This document shows, piece after piece, positions 11,037 through 23,882 of a stretch of DNA of 64,000 nucleotides (the stretch's first letter is position 1; each line of letters opens with the position of its first letter). The notes under the pieces were generated by a model, which was given only the letters and a program-made list of their open reading frames with translations, had not been told where the DNA came from and searched no databases. Source of the DNA: Coffea arabica (lineage: Eukaryota > Streptophyta > Magnoliopsida > Gentianales > Rubiaceae). The position numbers and the translations under genes were made by a program. The stretch lies in the NCBI RefSeq assembly GCF_036785885.1, contig NC_092329.1, positions 15,208,449-15,272,448 of the forward strand, given 5' to 3'.

Positions 11037-13069
11037 TAATCCCCTATATGAGTTGGATTCAATAAGGTGTGGCACAATGTATTATGTTTTTTGTGGTCTA
11101 ACAATTAACTGAACCAGCACTATCCTTAACAGCAATGCTAGACTTCCGTATCGATTTTCAGAGAAGGTATTTTTAAAATTGAAAAGCATTTAGAAAACCT
11201 ATAGCACAAGTCCTCATGACAAACTAGTATCTGCTTTCTCTATTCTTGTGTTTGATTTTCTTTTAATTGCTTGAGGAAAAAAAATTTTGTGAATCATGTT
11301 CCATGAGCTCCAAAATTTTTGATCCTGCTAAACTAATCCAAAAAGTTATGCTCGTCGCCATAGACCAACCCTTTTCTGCAATAAGCTTATAATACAGAGA
11401 TAGCAACGCAATTTTACTGAATTTACGGTAAAGCTAATCCTTTGTCTTGGAATATATTATAGCATAGCTCATAATTATCACCTTTGTTCACATTGTATGA
11501 CTACATTATAAAGATAAATGCTCAGACTCAAATATATAACTGGCTGAGGTTATTCTCATCTTCGATCCTCTTTATGTCGACTTTAGCGACTATAAGAATC
11601 ATTTTCTCTAATTTCACACCAAAGTTCTCAAACACACCATTTTGTTGTGTTTGATACGTAATTTTGGCTCTCCTTGTAAACGTGATCAAAGAAGCAACAT
11701 GGCTTTAATTTTGGAGGCAAAGTGGGAAGAAATTACCCTATCTTTTCCCATAAAACAAAGAACATGAGTAAAGCATTAAAAATTACAAAAGCTAAATGCT
11801 TGGCTTCATAATCGCACCCCAAGTAGACATAGCTAAGTTATGATCAAATTACACAGAAGATTGCAACCTTCTCCTCAACATCCCAAGTCGACTCAAGATT
11901 AGTCTCAGTCCTTCAAGCCAAAGTAGGCCCCGTAGAGGGCTCTTTTCACTAATTTATCCACATATTTTCAGATAATCATCTCAATCGAAGACTGGCAAAA
12001 CCGCTCAACAGACCATACTGGCCAATTTTCCACAGCTATAAAATCTTTAGGAAATGGGATTTCTCAAAATCCATACTTCATCAAGCCCCCACCCAAATGA
12101 AAACGAAAAAAAAAAAAAAATCAATCTTTATATAACGAATTCAATTTATTTGAGAATAATTTGATCAACCCAACAAAAAGGAACTAAAAGATGAAAACTT
12201 CGTGACTACAGACCCTTCAATAACGTTATTAATAGAAATGATAGCCACCACTTTTTTCTCCTCACCATTAAAGAACAAGCAAATGATATACTTCATTTAG
12301 CAACAAAATTAGATACAAAAAGTTAAAGCCCGGATCAAGAAATTTGAACCAATTGAAGATTAACGTTTTCAAGAAGAAGATAGTTACCTAGATAAAGCTG
12401 ACTGGAGGACTGAAGGACTTGAGTACGATGATGTTCTCCAATTGTTCTCTTCCCAAACTTAGCCGGGCACAAATTTCATATGCTCATTATACACAGCATG
12501 ACTCTAATGTGTTGAATGAAACATTAAAAGGCAGAGAGCAAGATAGGATCAGGTGGAGATTGAAACAGATTGCAAGCTACTGATCGATCAATTGCACACA
12601 GGACTTTCAGCACTCGACTTCACTATAGTTTGGGAGTTTAGAATAGAAAAGAAAGGAAGAGAAAGGGCAAGTCAAAAAAGAGAAAGGATGGGACACGATC
12701 ATTCTATCTAGTTATTTGGGAGTTTTAAGAAAGAAAATAAGGTAAGTAATTTTTTTGTTTGGGAATTGAATGCAAATAAAAAGAAAAAATATTTAAATAA
12801 ATATCTCTACAAATATGTCTTTTCAATAAAGTGAAAGGAGATGTTTTGATGATGGTTTTTGTAGCAGGTACTCATTAAAAATTAAAATTTTTTGTATCAA
12901 AATTTCAAGGATAGCTTTGTTATATTTGAAAATTTACTTAAGACTTTCACACTTTTCTTCCCTTGCTGACCAATTTTAGACGGAAAGTTTTCCTTTACAA
13001 GGAGGAAGATGAAATCTTTCCCAATCTTTTCTTTTCCTTCATGTTTCTGCTCTCAAACAATAGAAAAAA
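11037..13069. other. Intergenic; possible minus-strand leader exon near 12386-12640
   Basis: No protein family is visible. On the minus strand, TTTATCTAG followed by GTAACT near 12386 is a good donor after a C/T-rich stretch, as in a 5' UTR exon. It could serve the F-box locus or an unseen gene. This is a guess from splice-site shape only. Confidence 0.25.
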
Positions 13070-13071
13070 GG

Positions 13072-13275
13072 CCCTGTTTAGAAAGTGAGTTTTTTGGGAG
13101 TTTGTCTAAAACTTTACTGTAATGTATAGTTTTTTGAAATGTGTAGATTTTTGAATATTTTGAAATGTATAGTTTAAAAATTTTAATAAATTTTTTGAGA
13201 TTACTGTAACTAAAATTTTTAAAAAACTTATAACAGATAAACTTGACAAAAAACTTAAGTTCCAAACAAGTAGTT
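13072..13275. repeat. Short inverted-repeat element (MITE)
   Basis: About 200 bp with imperfect inverted ends. The left end reads CCCTGTTTAGAAAGTGAG with TTTTTTGGGAGTTTGTCTAA. The right end, on the minus strand, reads CTTGTTTGGAACTTAAG with TTTTTTGTCAAGTTTATCTG. Both ends contain ACTGTAA-like blocks and the interior is A/T only. No target duplication is clear. Confidence 0.5.
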
Positions 13276-13416
13276 TATTATCCTTTCAAAACCTTTCTTT
13301 TCTTTTCATTTCCTTCCTCCCAAACTAGCTATAAATGCGGGAAGAATTCTTAGTTTATGATGAAAAAAAAAAAGGCATTCTACAAGTGGGGAGGTTTTGG
13401 AGATTGTTCTTGAAAT

Positions 13417-13447
13417 GGGGTCTTTGCATTCGTGGAATGCGAGCTCA
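13417..13447 (+). repeat. Left arm of the 31-bp inverted repeat of MULE A
   Basis: Starts GGGGTCTTTGCATTC and ends GGAATGCGAGCTCA. It matches the minus strand of 34689-34719 at 29 of 31 positions. A second GCGAATGCGAG motif follows at about 13453. Confidence 0.6.
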
Positions 13448-14000
13448 CTTCCGCGAATGCGAGGTCTGTTTGGAAAAAAAAAAAAAAAAAAGACCAGAAA
13501 AGTGAGTCAAAGAAGCAGAACGCAATATCGATTCGGAAATCTTCAAAGAACAGCAAAACAAAGAAAACAGAGTAGGCCACCAAACTCCCGCCATAGCCTC
13601 CTCGCAATTGAAAAATCTGAGCTGGGCTCTGCACATTGAAGCATCCAAAGACCGGAGCTGGCCACCATTTGTCCTATTTTGTGCTGCCAAAACACCGGAC
13701 GATAGAAATAGGAGGAGCGGCGCCACACGGTTGAGCGGCGCCACCATCTCTGTTGTTCTACTCCGCCGAAAGCCACGTCTCATTCTCTTTTTGCCTCGCT
13801 GAAGCAAGCCCTCCAGATTGCAGCCGGTTTTCAGAGTTTCTTCAACCACCAGATTGCCGACCCATTTGCGCCTTTGCCCACCCACTGCCGCCCCATTGCC
13901 GACCCAACATTTGCCAGCATTACCGTCCCATTGCGACTGCCAAACAGCATAAATGTGAGCCTTTTCCATTTGCAATGCCTCACTTATAGCATTTTAAGTT
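13448..14000 (+). other. GC-richer leader next to the left end of MULE A
   Basis: This stretch is clearly richer in C and G than its surroundings, with poly-pyrimidine and CCACC/CCCATTGCC-like repeats. It is followed by a donor-like AAATGTGAGCC near 13951. That fits a transposon leader exon. Long frames on both strands here are composition effects without family features. Confidence 0.35.
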
Positions 14001-15334
14001 TAATTAATACTTGAATACTTGAATCCAACGGCAAGTTCAGATTTGTTGTGAAATTTGGGTTTAAATTTGATGTAAGTTGTGCTTATTTTTTGCAATTTTT
14101 GTGGTGGATTTGAGGATATACGTTACATTTTTCGAATTCTTGCAATTTTTCTGTTTTCAATTTGTTGTAGTTGCTCTAATTGTGTCCGTGTGGACAGTGG
14201 AGCTGGAAAAAGAAGGAAGTAGTTTTTTGACAAATATTGCAAAATAGTTTAAAGCTAAAACCCCTTTAAGGAAAAAGTCCATTTAATTCTTTCAACTATT
14301 TTTTAAAATTTTTTTAAAATTAGAATGAAATTTAGGTTAAACTTATTTTTTGTACATCTAACTCTAAAAAGAAAAGTGGTGCTAGTCTCATTTTATTGTC
14401 TACGGCGGATAGAGAGCTAGTGGTACTACGAACGGGTTGGTGTTCATGATTTTTCCGATAAGGCATAGGAAATGACTAAATGTTCTAACATTGGACCAAC
14501 TTGAAATAACGTTTTAAAAAAAAGTCTATTTTTTTGTGTTGAAGAAGATAAAACAAAAAAAAAAGGGGCAAGTTCCATTTAAAATATAAAATGGGTTCTA
14601 ATTAAGGGAATTAAACATGTGATGCAAATGAGAAACGAATTTCTCTAGGGCAGCTATGGGTAAATCGTACATTAGAGTTGTGTTCCTAGAGAAGATTTTA
14701 GAAAAATAAGGGCCTTGAACTAAAATGGAAAAATAAATTTTGCTAAAATTACAATATATGTTAGCGTGACCCAAAATTTGATGCCGAGCATTGAAGTTGT
14801 CTTGGATGCATTTCCGTTGCTTTAACAGTTTTAGCATGCCATTTAATTATTTTTTATATACATTTAGACACTATTGTCGTACTTTAACAAGTGTATATAA
14901 ATATATTTGACAAATATTTATTTTTCACTAATGTAGTTATCAAAGCCATTTACAATAATTAGTACTTTAATAGGCCCTGTATAATTTGAAATGATAATAA
15001 TTACAATAATTAGTACATTAATATGTCTTGTGTAATTTAAAATGATACTAATTAATCATCTCTGACTATTTTAATGTACAAAATAATTTTCTAAAATGCT
15101 AAGCACATAGTAGACAAAGTCTCTAATACTCAATGTGGGGCCAAGGGTTATGTACCAAATTTGGGTGGCAAGTGCCCACTTTTCAGTTTTTGTTTTTAAA
15201 ATCTATTTCGCAGCTGTTATTTTTTGTCGAAACACTATCTACATTGGACATTGTATGTTTTGCAATTGGAGTTTAGAAATTTTATTGACATTATGTAGTT
15301 TATAGATTGGAGCTTTTGAATTTCATGGATATTT
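14001..15334. other. AT-rich non-coding part of MULE A
   Basis: No gene, RNA or strong repeat seen. Runs of A and T and short chance frames only. Confidence 0.4.
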
Positions 15335-17410
15335 GGATTGTGTGACAGGGAGTTTTAGCTCATTTATAGGGTAGACTCTGTTGAATTTTTTGTAGAGTTT
15401 TCTTTGTGAGGGCAACTGACTATTACAAATACATGTCGCAACTTCTGTTTTTTTAAATGATTTTTTGTTGTAAATTGTTTCTTCATATAGGTACATACAA
15501 GGTTGGTGACACAAGCTTGGGAGGTTTAGAGGCTGTGGTTGGTACCTCTAAGATCCTGACCACAGAAATTGGCTAGATTTGAATTTGATACAAGTCATTC
15601 GGTAATATATTTTATATTACAACTTTTGAATTTTTTACGTCGAATTGAAATAGTATATTTTGTTAAATTTCTGGATGTAGAAGAGGGCGTTAGAACACGT
15701 TAACGGATTTATTTTAAGTCGAATCGATGATCTTGTAGTCTAATTTACAATATATGCATGTCGAGGTTAGGAAAATAACAGATAATGCTGTCAAGTGGCC
15801 TTTGGATATAGCCAAAAAAATCTTATTGTGTTGTTGATGAAAATAGCATACGTATATGAATATAGATCTTGTATAGCTATATGGATGTGGAGCCCAAAAA
15901 TTGATTAAATATTCTTCCAAATCGCATATGCCTATTCAAGTCTCTTTTGCAATTCGTAGGCGGCTCATAGTTGTTAGGGTTCTAAATTATATGGGACATA
16001 TATATTATACAGTGTGGTATTGACCGATTACAACTTAATATAGACCCTGTTTGTATCATTGCTACAGTGAGTTTTAGCCTACTTATAGGGGAGACCTTGT
16101 CAATTTTTTTTAAATATCTTTGTCAGTTTTTGAATATTTATAGCAATTTTTGTAGGGGAGACTTTGCCGACATTTTTAAAAATTTTTTGTAATTCTCGTT
16201 AACTAACTATTACTAATTGGGATGCAAATAACTTATATGAAATGGTTTGCATATTGAGCAGTTGTTGCTTCGTATAGGTGCATACAAGGTTGGTGACATA
16301 AGCTTGGGAGGCGTAGAGACTTGGGTTGGGAAGTCTGTGGTCCAAACCACAGAAGTCCATCTTTCGAATTCGATACAAGCCATTCGGTATTAATTTTTAG
16401 TTTACAACTACATATTATGGACGTCGAAATAATGAAATAGTATAGTTTGTTAAAACTCTTCCAAACCATGAAGGCGTTAATGAAATTAAATGGATTTATT
16501 TGAAGGCGAATTGATGGATTTAAAGTACTTTAATACGTCTTGTGCAATTTGAAATGACAGTAATTTGAATTGTTTGACAGGGAGTTTTAGCCCATTTATA
16601 GGGGAGACTCTGTCAAAATTTTTGTAGATCTTTCTTTGTGAGGGCAACTGACTATTACAAAAACATGTTGCAACTTCTATATATTTTAAGTGATTTTTGA
16701 TTGTAAATTATTTCTTCATCTAGGTACAACAAGGTTGGGATATAAGTTTGGGAGGTTGTGTTTGGTATTTCTAGAATCTAACCCACAGAAGTTGGCTACA
16801 TTCGAATTTGATACAAGTCATTAGGTAATTTATTTTATATTACAACTATTGGATCTTTGCCGTCGAATTGAAATAGTATAGTTTGTTAAATTTTCTTTTA
16901 GTAGAAAAGGGCGTTAGAATATGAAATACAGATTTATTTTAAGGCGAATTGATGGATTTAAAGTACTTTAATACGTCCTGTGCAATTTGAAATGACAGTA
17001 ATTTGGATTGTTTGACAGAGAGTTTTAACTCATTTATAGGGGAGACTCTGTCGAAATTTTTGGAGATCTTTTTTTGTGAGGGCAACTATCTATTACAAAT
17101 ACATGTTGCAACTTCTATATTTTTAAGTGATTTTTGGTTGTAAATTATTTCTTCATCTAAGTACAACAAGGTTGGGATACAAGCTTGGGAGGTTGTGTTT
17201 GGTACCTCTAGAATCTAACCCACAGAAGTTGGCTACATTCAGATTTGATACAAGTTATTAGATAATTTATTTTATATTACAACTATTGGATCTTTGCCGT
17301 CGAATTGAAATAGTATAGTTTGTTAAATTTTTTTTTTAGTAGAAAAGGGCGTTAGAATATGAAATACCAATTTATTTTAAGGCGAATTAATGGATTTAAA
17401 GTCAATGACC
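15335..17410 (+). repeat. Tandem array of about four degenerate units upstream of MURA
   Basis: Units start at about 15335, 16050, 16567 and 17005. The last two are spaced 438 bp apart and are nearly identical. Each has, in order: a GGATTGTTTGACAGGGAGTT-like block, ATAGGGGAGACTCTGTC, GTGAGGGCAACTGACTATTA, a TTTCTTCAT..AGGTACA-AAGGTTGG block, AAGCTTGGGAGG, CCACAGAAGTTGGCTA, GATACAAGTCATT, and in most units GTCGAATTGAAATAGTATA. Non-coding. Confidence 0.8.
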
Positions 17411-17979
17411 AACCTTGTAATATTTTTTGTAATTGGCAAAATCTATAATGCTAAAAAAGTGGCAAAATCTGCTATAGGGAAAAGCATTAATTTTGTAAGG
17501 TTCATTGCTAGAATATCACATCATTGTGAATATGAATCTTGTTATGCGGTGTGAATGTGGAGCCCAAATATATATAACTTCCCGTACTTTTCTTATACTT
17601 GAACTTTAAAAATTATAGGGTCTCTTAACAATATGTAGTGTGGCAAATGTCATTACAATTTCATATAAACCCTGTTTGGATTGGTTGGCAGGGAGTTTTA
17701 GTCTATTTTGTGGATTGGTTGGCAGGGAGTTTTAGTCTATTTTTAGGGGAGACTCTGTCCAAATTTTCTAAAAATTTAGTTGGGAGTTTTAGGCTATTCA
17801 TATCGTCATTTATAGCATATTTCATACATGTTTTCAATTTTTTCATAAACATTTGGATCGAAATTAGTCTATTTAATAGTGCCAATTTGGACCTAGAGCC
17901 CACCCTCTTTCATTTGTTTGGACTCTTGGATTACTAATTCTAATTTATTGTCCCCAAAATAGGGATTCATTTCACAGAC

Positions 17980-20792
17980 ATGTCTGTAGAAAGACCTCTG
18001 CGGATAAACCTATACTGGGGAGGAAAAATACATTACGAGGGTGACTTTGTTTGTTATTTGTCTCGTACTTTCAACCGGACATTCACTTTGAGGCATAGAA
18101 TTGGATACGAGGAGTTGGTTGACAGGATTTATCACCATATGGGGGTCGATAAAGGGATGTTCAAGCTGAGATTATTTCTTCGTCAACCGTTGGAGAGTTC
18201 CAAATATACTGTTTTCGCGGTGGTGGATGATAAAACTCTTGATGTAATGTACGATTTTTGGATCGAAAGATTTCATACATGGCAGAGATTTATATCGAGA
18301 AGGAAGAAACCGTCCAAATGCCTGGAGTTAATAGCGTATTCACTGGACCAATAGGTAATGTTGGTCCAATGATGTCGCTTGAACATGCATTCATGGATCC
18401 AACAAAGTTTAACTTCGGTTCTAATTCAATTGTTCCAGAGACTTTATCGGCATCTCACTATATGCATGATGATCGATCTATGGATTCATTAGAACCAAGA
18501 CTCACATCAGGGTCCATGGGTGCCCAGGAACATTTTCATGGCCTGGATTCGATTCCAAGTTTTGAAAATCCAGGGCTATCATGCCATATTTCTTCACATG
18601 GGATCGAGTCTAACTCTGGTCAAGGTTGTCGCAGTTTAGCTGAAGATGATGTATATGCTAGTGGGCATGATAGGCTTCTTGCCTCTGAAGAAGATGATCC
18701 GGAAGTTGATGTGGAAGAGGTTGAAGAGTCGGAGTCGCAAGATGTGTCTGGTAGTGACTCGGATAATGAGCATGAAGGTGGGGGTTTAAAAGTAAACCTC
18801 GATACCCAACAACCCTTTGTTGGGTATCGGGTTACCAACACAGAATGCGGAGATATCAGACGTAATAGCACAGCTGGCAGCTCTGCATATGTTCCACGTT
18901 GAATGGTATTTTTCTTCGATCTTAGGAGCATAGATGATGATGATATAGAAGAGAAGGATTGATTGGACCGTATTGTCACATTCAGTGAGGAGAATAATAA
19001 TATACGTCTCCATATGATGTTTGAGAGTAAGTAGCAGCTCAGTCGAGCAGTTAGGATGTGGTCCATCAATCATAATAGGGAGTTCAGAGTTATTGAGAGT
19101 AAGAGTAACACGTGGTTTGCTAAATGCAAATCATCAATTGAAAGAACTCCTTTCACTTCAACCGCGCCATCGTATCCACCATGCGACTGGTGTGTTAGAG
19201 CCGTAAAGAAAAGGAGTCATGGAATGTAGCAAATTACAAAATGGATCAATGACCATAACTGCTTAGGCGACATGATTAAAAATAACAATACAAACCTGAC
19301 GGCTTCCGTTATTTCAAGGCACATATTCCGTAGCATTAAAGATGATCCTGGATTAAAGGTCAAGAACATACTAAGTTTCGTTGAAGAAAACTTGAAGGTT
19401 ATGTGTCTTACAAAAAAGCCTGGTATGCCAGACGTAAAGCAATTGAACTTGTGTTTGGATCTTGGGAGGCGAATTTTGCCGAACTATCACAGTATCTCGA
19501 TGCCCTGGTGCAATCCAATCCAGGCACCGTGGTGGAGTGGTCGCATCATTCGGATAGTTCAGATCGAGTTAAAACTTTTAAGTATGTATTCTGGGCCTTT
19601 GGACCGGCTATTGAAGCATTCCATATGTGCAGACCGGTTATATGTGTTAATGGCACTCATTTGCTTGGCGAATACAATGGCAAACTCCTTGTTGCAGTCA
19701 CTCAAGATGCGAACAACAAGATTCTGTCAATTGTTTATGCCATAGTGGATGAGGAGACGATTTCTAGTTGATTGTGGTTCATGGAACAATTAAGATATAA
19801 TGTGGCACTTGATTGACATCCTATCTGTGTTATTTCCGATCGCCACAATAGTATCATCTATACCATGACATACTTTGACTATTGGGAGGAACCTTTGGCC
19901 TACCATAGGTTTTGCCTGCGACATGTTAGGAGCAATTTGATGACACACTTCAAAGGTTTACACTTTAAAAGGTTGTGTTGGGCAATGGGAATGGCAAGAC
20001 AATTGCGCAAGTGACGGATGTTCAGAAGAGAACTACGAAGCATGTTCCAGATGCTTGGATTATCTGTCTGCCATTAGTCCAGAAAAGTGGTGCCTAACAC
20101 ACGACGATGGCTATCGTTGGGGTATTCTAACTACCAACATATCCAAAAGTTATAATAATGTCTTGCGCGGGGCACGCCATTTGCCAATTCGTGCATGTAT
20201 TGACATGACATTTCATCAGACAATTGTGTTATTTAAGACGAGAAGGGAAGGTGCTTCACATTGTCGTAATCCTTTTCCCCCAAACATATGGCGGCGTTTT
20301 AAGAATGCTGAGCAGAAGGCATGCGCCCACAGAGTCATTGAGTTCGATAGCCCATCGGGCGTATACAAGGTTATCACAGGCCGGCGTGTCGATGGTAAAG
20401 GAGGCAATACGCAAACCGTCAGATTTTTTGATAAGGCGTGCTCTTATAGAAAGTGACAGAATTACAGGCTTTCTTGTTCACACGCTTTGGCGGTGTGCAG
20501 GAATAGAGGTGACAATCCGAGATTGCTTGTGGATCAGCAGTTTACCAAAACGAGGTGGGCCGTGCAGTATTCAGGGAAGTTTAACCCACTGCCGCATCAA
20601 GATACTTGGCTCCATCCTGGATGGGAGCTGCAGGCAAACAGGAGCAAGTTTGTTGCACGTCGGGTAGGGCGGGTTCGAGCTAGCAGAATTCAGAATGAGA
20701 TAGATGAAAGGGATCCAGACGAACCAAGAAGATGTCGAAATTGTCATCAGACAGGTCACAATAGGAGAAATTGTCCAAATTATAGGTCTTGA
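17980..20792 (+). pseudogene. MURA-type MULE transposase, multiply broken
   Basis: MURA proteins cut at MULE ends. From the ATG at 17980 come the plant MuDR N-terminal region (MSVERPLRINLYWGGKI), then a MAEIYIEKEE motif and a long acidic Ser/Glu stretch. Next is the MuDR zinc-binding-like block around 19055-19130 (MWSINHNREF). The catalytic core follows at about 19470-19800 (FWAFGPAIEAF, then CVNGTHLLGEYNGKLL), then a SWIM-like segment at about 20440-20510 and a CCHC knuckle (CRNCHQTGHNRRNC) ending at 20792. Breaks: a 1-nt loss in a T run near 18257, several other frame switches, TGA for the expected Trp at 19769-19771, and TGA at 20454-20456. The first catalytic Asp is Asn (VNGTHL, normally DGTHL). 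The SWIM Cys-x-Cys reads CSYR. The protein is therefore dead. Confidence 0.85.
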
Positions 20793-21430
20793 TTTGATCG
20801 AATTTCTAGAAATTGGAAACTCATGTCAGTGCACTCCAGTTTGGCGTAGGGTTCATTCTAGTTCATTTGTGTTCGATTCAAAATTTATTTCAAACAATTA
20901 CATTAGTGACTTCCATTGTTTATTTGTCAAATGCATGCTTCGTTCTTGACTATGATAAATATTGAATTAACCAGTTTAAACGTGCAGCCCAATAGTTTTA
21001 TTTATTTATCGCTACATCCTTTATCCATTGATTTGTTGACATATTTGTTAAAGGAATGCTCGGATGGTGTGTTATATGTGTTAATGCTGTTGCATATGCA
21101 GGATATGGTATTTTGATATTTGATTGACCCCTGTAGGGAGTTATGACCGCTTTGTAGGGGAGACTCTGTCAAATTTTTTTAAAACTTTTAAAATATGACT
21201 ACAAATAGATTGCTGCAGTATATGAATACATAGAGGGATAACAAATGTTTCTCAAAAAAAATAACTGATTGGCATGGAGTTTTAATCGATTTATAAGGGA
21301 TATGTGGTCAAAATTTTCTCAAAAAAAAGTCTTGAACATGATTTATAAGCCAAAATTATATACACAAACTTTTGGAAAGTACTTATACATAACTATTGAA
21401 TTTAATCGATACAAATATTTGTTTGGGATT
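20793..21430 (+). other. Spacer between MURA and PMD genes
   Basis: Non-coding. It holds two copies of the recurrent stem-loop motif: one at about 21122-21180 (ATAGG-type arm reads TAGGGGAGACTCTGTCAAA) and a weaker one at 21263-21315. The PMD promoter would lie here. Confidence 0.5.
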
Positions 21431-22480
21431 ATGGCCGACACTCCTATCCCTCCTGGCCCACATCCAAAACCATACGTGCACGACATTATATCGGCGAAAA
21501 CTGCACACCGGACACATTTCATTTTTCACGGACATATTGAGGGCAATCAGTTAGATGTCAGACGGTGTGACAGAGGATTTTGGGAGCATACGCCTATTCC
21601 TGATCGGGTTCGTCGTTATATTGCCTTGGTTGAATTTGAGAGGGTGCTTGAGAGTGGATATCAGATGATTGATCATTCTTTGATCACAAGTTTAGTGGAG
21701 AGATGGCGGCGCGAGACGCATACATTTCATTTATCGGTTGGAGAGGCTACCGTGACATTACAAGATGTAGAGGTATTGTAGGGGTTGCACATCGATGGTC
21801 CACCGATTATAGGGATAGACACATACCGCAGCATTCAGGAGTGGGAAGCCATTTGTGAGGAGCTCATTGGATTTTCTTCTGCAGTTGGATACTTTGATGG
21901 ACAGAGGCTAAAATTGGGATGTTTAGCAAGAGCCTTAGACACAGAGTTGCCACCTGATGCTTTAGATGTCCAATGTAGGCAGCGTGCGCGCATCTACCTC
22001 TTACTGATATTAGGTGGACATTTATTATCCGATAAGTCCGGCAACAAAATCCCTTTGTTGTATCTTCCAGTACTGTAGGACTTGGAAACTGTTGGACAAT
22101 ATCGTTGGGGTAGTGCGTGTTTGGCAACTCTCTATCGGTCACTTTGTGATGCCACGAATCTTGCCAAATCGGCTATTACCGGTTCATTAGTTTTGCTACT
22201 GGTACATTGCACCCAATAATAATATGTCTTGGGTTTTTTGCATATTATCATTTTACAATTTTAACATTGATTCTAATTTTCTAACAGCTCTAGATTTGGG
22301 AACATATACCAACCATGCGTTCGGACCCAATCGTGCTGTTGGAGCATTACCCTGGTCCATATGGAGCTAGGTGCGCGTTTCGCCCTTATTTCGGTTGTTT
22401 TAATGATATTTGTTATCGAAACAACTTTAATTTGTTCTAAACAGGTTCCTACTTTATTAAATATATGTGGAATAATGACT
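21431..22480 (+). pseudogene. Plant mobile domain (PMD) gene, 5' half, duplication unit 1
   Basis: PMD proteins (relatives of MAIN and MAIL1) act in transposon silencing and gene control, and related genes are carried by plant transposons. From the ATG at 21431, the frame shows the family signatures FHLSVGEATVTLQDVEVL, HIDGPPIIGIDTYRS and, further on, GSACLATLYRSLCDAT. Exon 1 is 21431-22201 (donor GTACAT), exon 2 is 22288-22370, and exon 3 starts near 22446 and is cut by the CACTA insertion at 22480. Stops: TAG at 21779-21781 (Trp expected before GLHIDG), TAG at 22076-22078 (before DLETVG) and TAG at 22291-22293 (before IWEHIP). All three recur in unit 2, so the gene was dead before the duplication. 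An indel near the start of exon 3 is also likely. Confidence 0.8.
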
Positions 22481-23660
22481 CACTACAACAGAATTGGCCA
22501 TTTGCGGCACTTTCAAAGCGGCACATAGCTAATTTTGCCGCAATAAAGTGGTATTATTTTGATTATGCTGAAATATTGACCCCGTATTTGGCTTTTCGTG
22601 GCAAATTAACGGCACAATTAAATTCCACCGCTAATTGCGCAACTAAACGATGTCGTCGTTGTGAGCTATCCAAGCATTAACCGAATAATTACTGAATCAT
22701 ATTCATGGCAAGTAATCTTTCCATTTTCTCAGTCCTTCCACTTCTTCTCCCCTCTCAATTTTTCTAAATTTCTTCTGTAGTCCGAGAACTCTATGCCTCA
22801 AATTTCTCTTCCAAAACTTTCGATTTTGCCTCTGCTCATCCCTAATTTCTCATTCTATCTCTCCATTTCTCATCAAACAGGTAATTACTTAATCCTTTAG
22901 CAGATTGACACTGGATGTTTTTACAATTAATAGCGATGACGAGAAGCAGCAATAGCACCTGAAGTATTGTTTTATCAAAGACGATGCCGTGTTCTATCAA
23001 AATTGATGCACTTTCTTGTTCTTCCGATCTTATCCAAGTCTCCACCGATGAAACCAATCTAATTTGAGCGAAACTTTTGAAGCTGGATTAACTTTGAAAC
23101 TCGTGGACGAGTTGATGAAGAAAGCTGGATTAATTGAAATTTTTGAATCTGGATTACTTTTAAAACTCATGGACGAGTTGATGAAGAAATCTAGATTAAC
23201 TCGGTAATCTCTTCTTTTAATTTTTTAAATTTCATTATCTTAGCTCCATTGGTGATTTTTGCTCTCAATCTTTATTCAGTTGAGGTTTGTATCCCAACCT
23301 TCGAAGATCCTTTTGATGATGCCCTAGTCACAGAGTTCAAATCAAAGAAAGAAATCTCTTTTTTTTCGTCATCATTTTTAGTTTATGTGCTTCTTTTACT
23401 TTTCATTCGTTAATGGATTTTATAAAAATCATGTTATTACAGATTCTATTTTGCCATTATTGAAATATTTCTTGAATACTGGCAAATTATTCATTCTAGT
23501 CCATTGACCTTTGCAACTGGGTCATCTATTTTCATCTCCCGATTCTACATAATTCATAATTTGTAATTTGTATAATTTATAAATTGGTTGGAGAATAAGA
23601 TTTTGGGTTCAATTTGATGGTTTTGAAGCTGGATGCTTATAAAACTTCAGTTGATGATAT

Positions 23661-23882
23661 GCTGCGGTTGTCAGTGATGTATGTTATTTGGAAATTTCAT
23701 CTCCTGGCGTACCTTGGCTCTGATTGGTAATTCTGTTTTCCCTACCTCCATTTCCTGGTACGATTGTTAGTCAGTTGAAAAGGACTTTTCTGTACTCAGT
23801 CATTTCAGGAACCATTCCATGTATACTGCAGTTGCTAGGCCTTTTTTTCAGTTCCAGTCTTCCAGAGTCTCCCTGGTGGCTA
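23661..23882 (+). pseudogene. Captured ERD6-like sugar transporter exons, unit 1
   Basis: Two exon pieces keep their intron between them. Exon piece A (about 23661-23726) encodes, after one 1-nt shift, GNFISWRTLALI at a donor G/GTAATT. Exon piece B (23819-23882, after TTTCAG) continues with GTIPCILQLLGLFF and then LPESPWWL, ending at donor GTAAGT. The order and the joining codon match the ERD6-like branch of the major facilitator family, around the end of the sixth transmembrane helix and its PESPRWL motif. The fragment is far too short to transport anything. It lies inside the CACTA element, which evidently acquired host gene DNA with its intron. Confidence 0.75.

Noticed and set aside
13445..13975. 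176-codon minus-strand frame and overlapping plus-strand frames
   Set aside because: GC-rich composition gives open frames on both strands. No domain, and the phenylalanine run is a poly-T tract.
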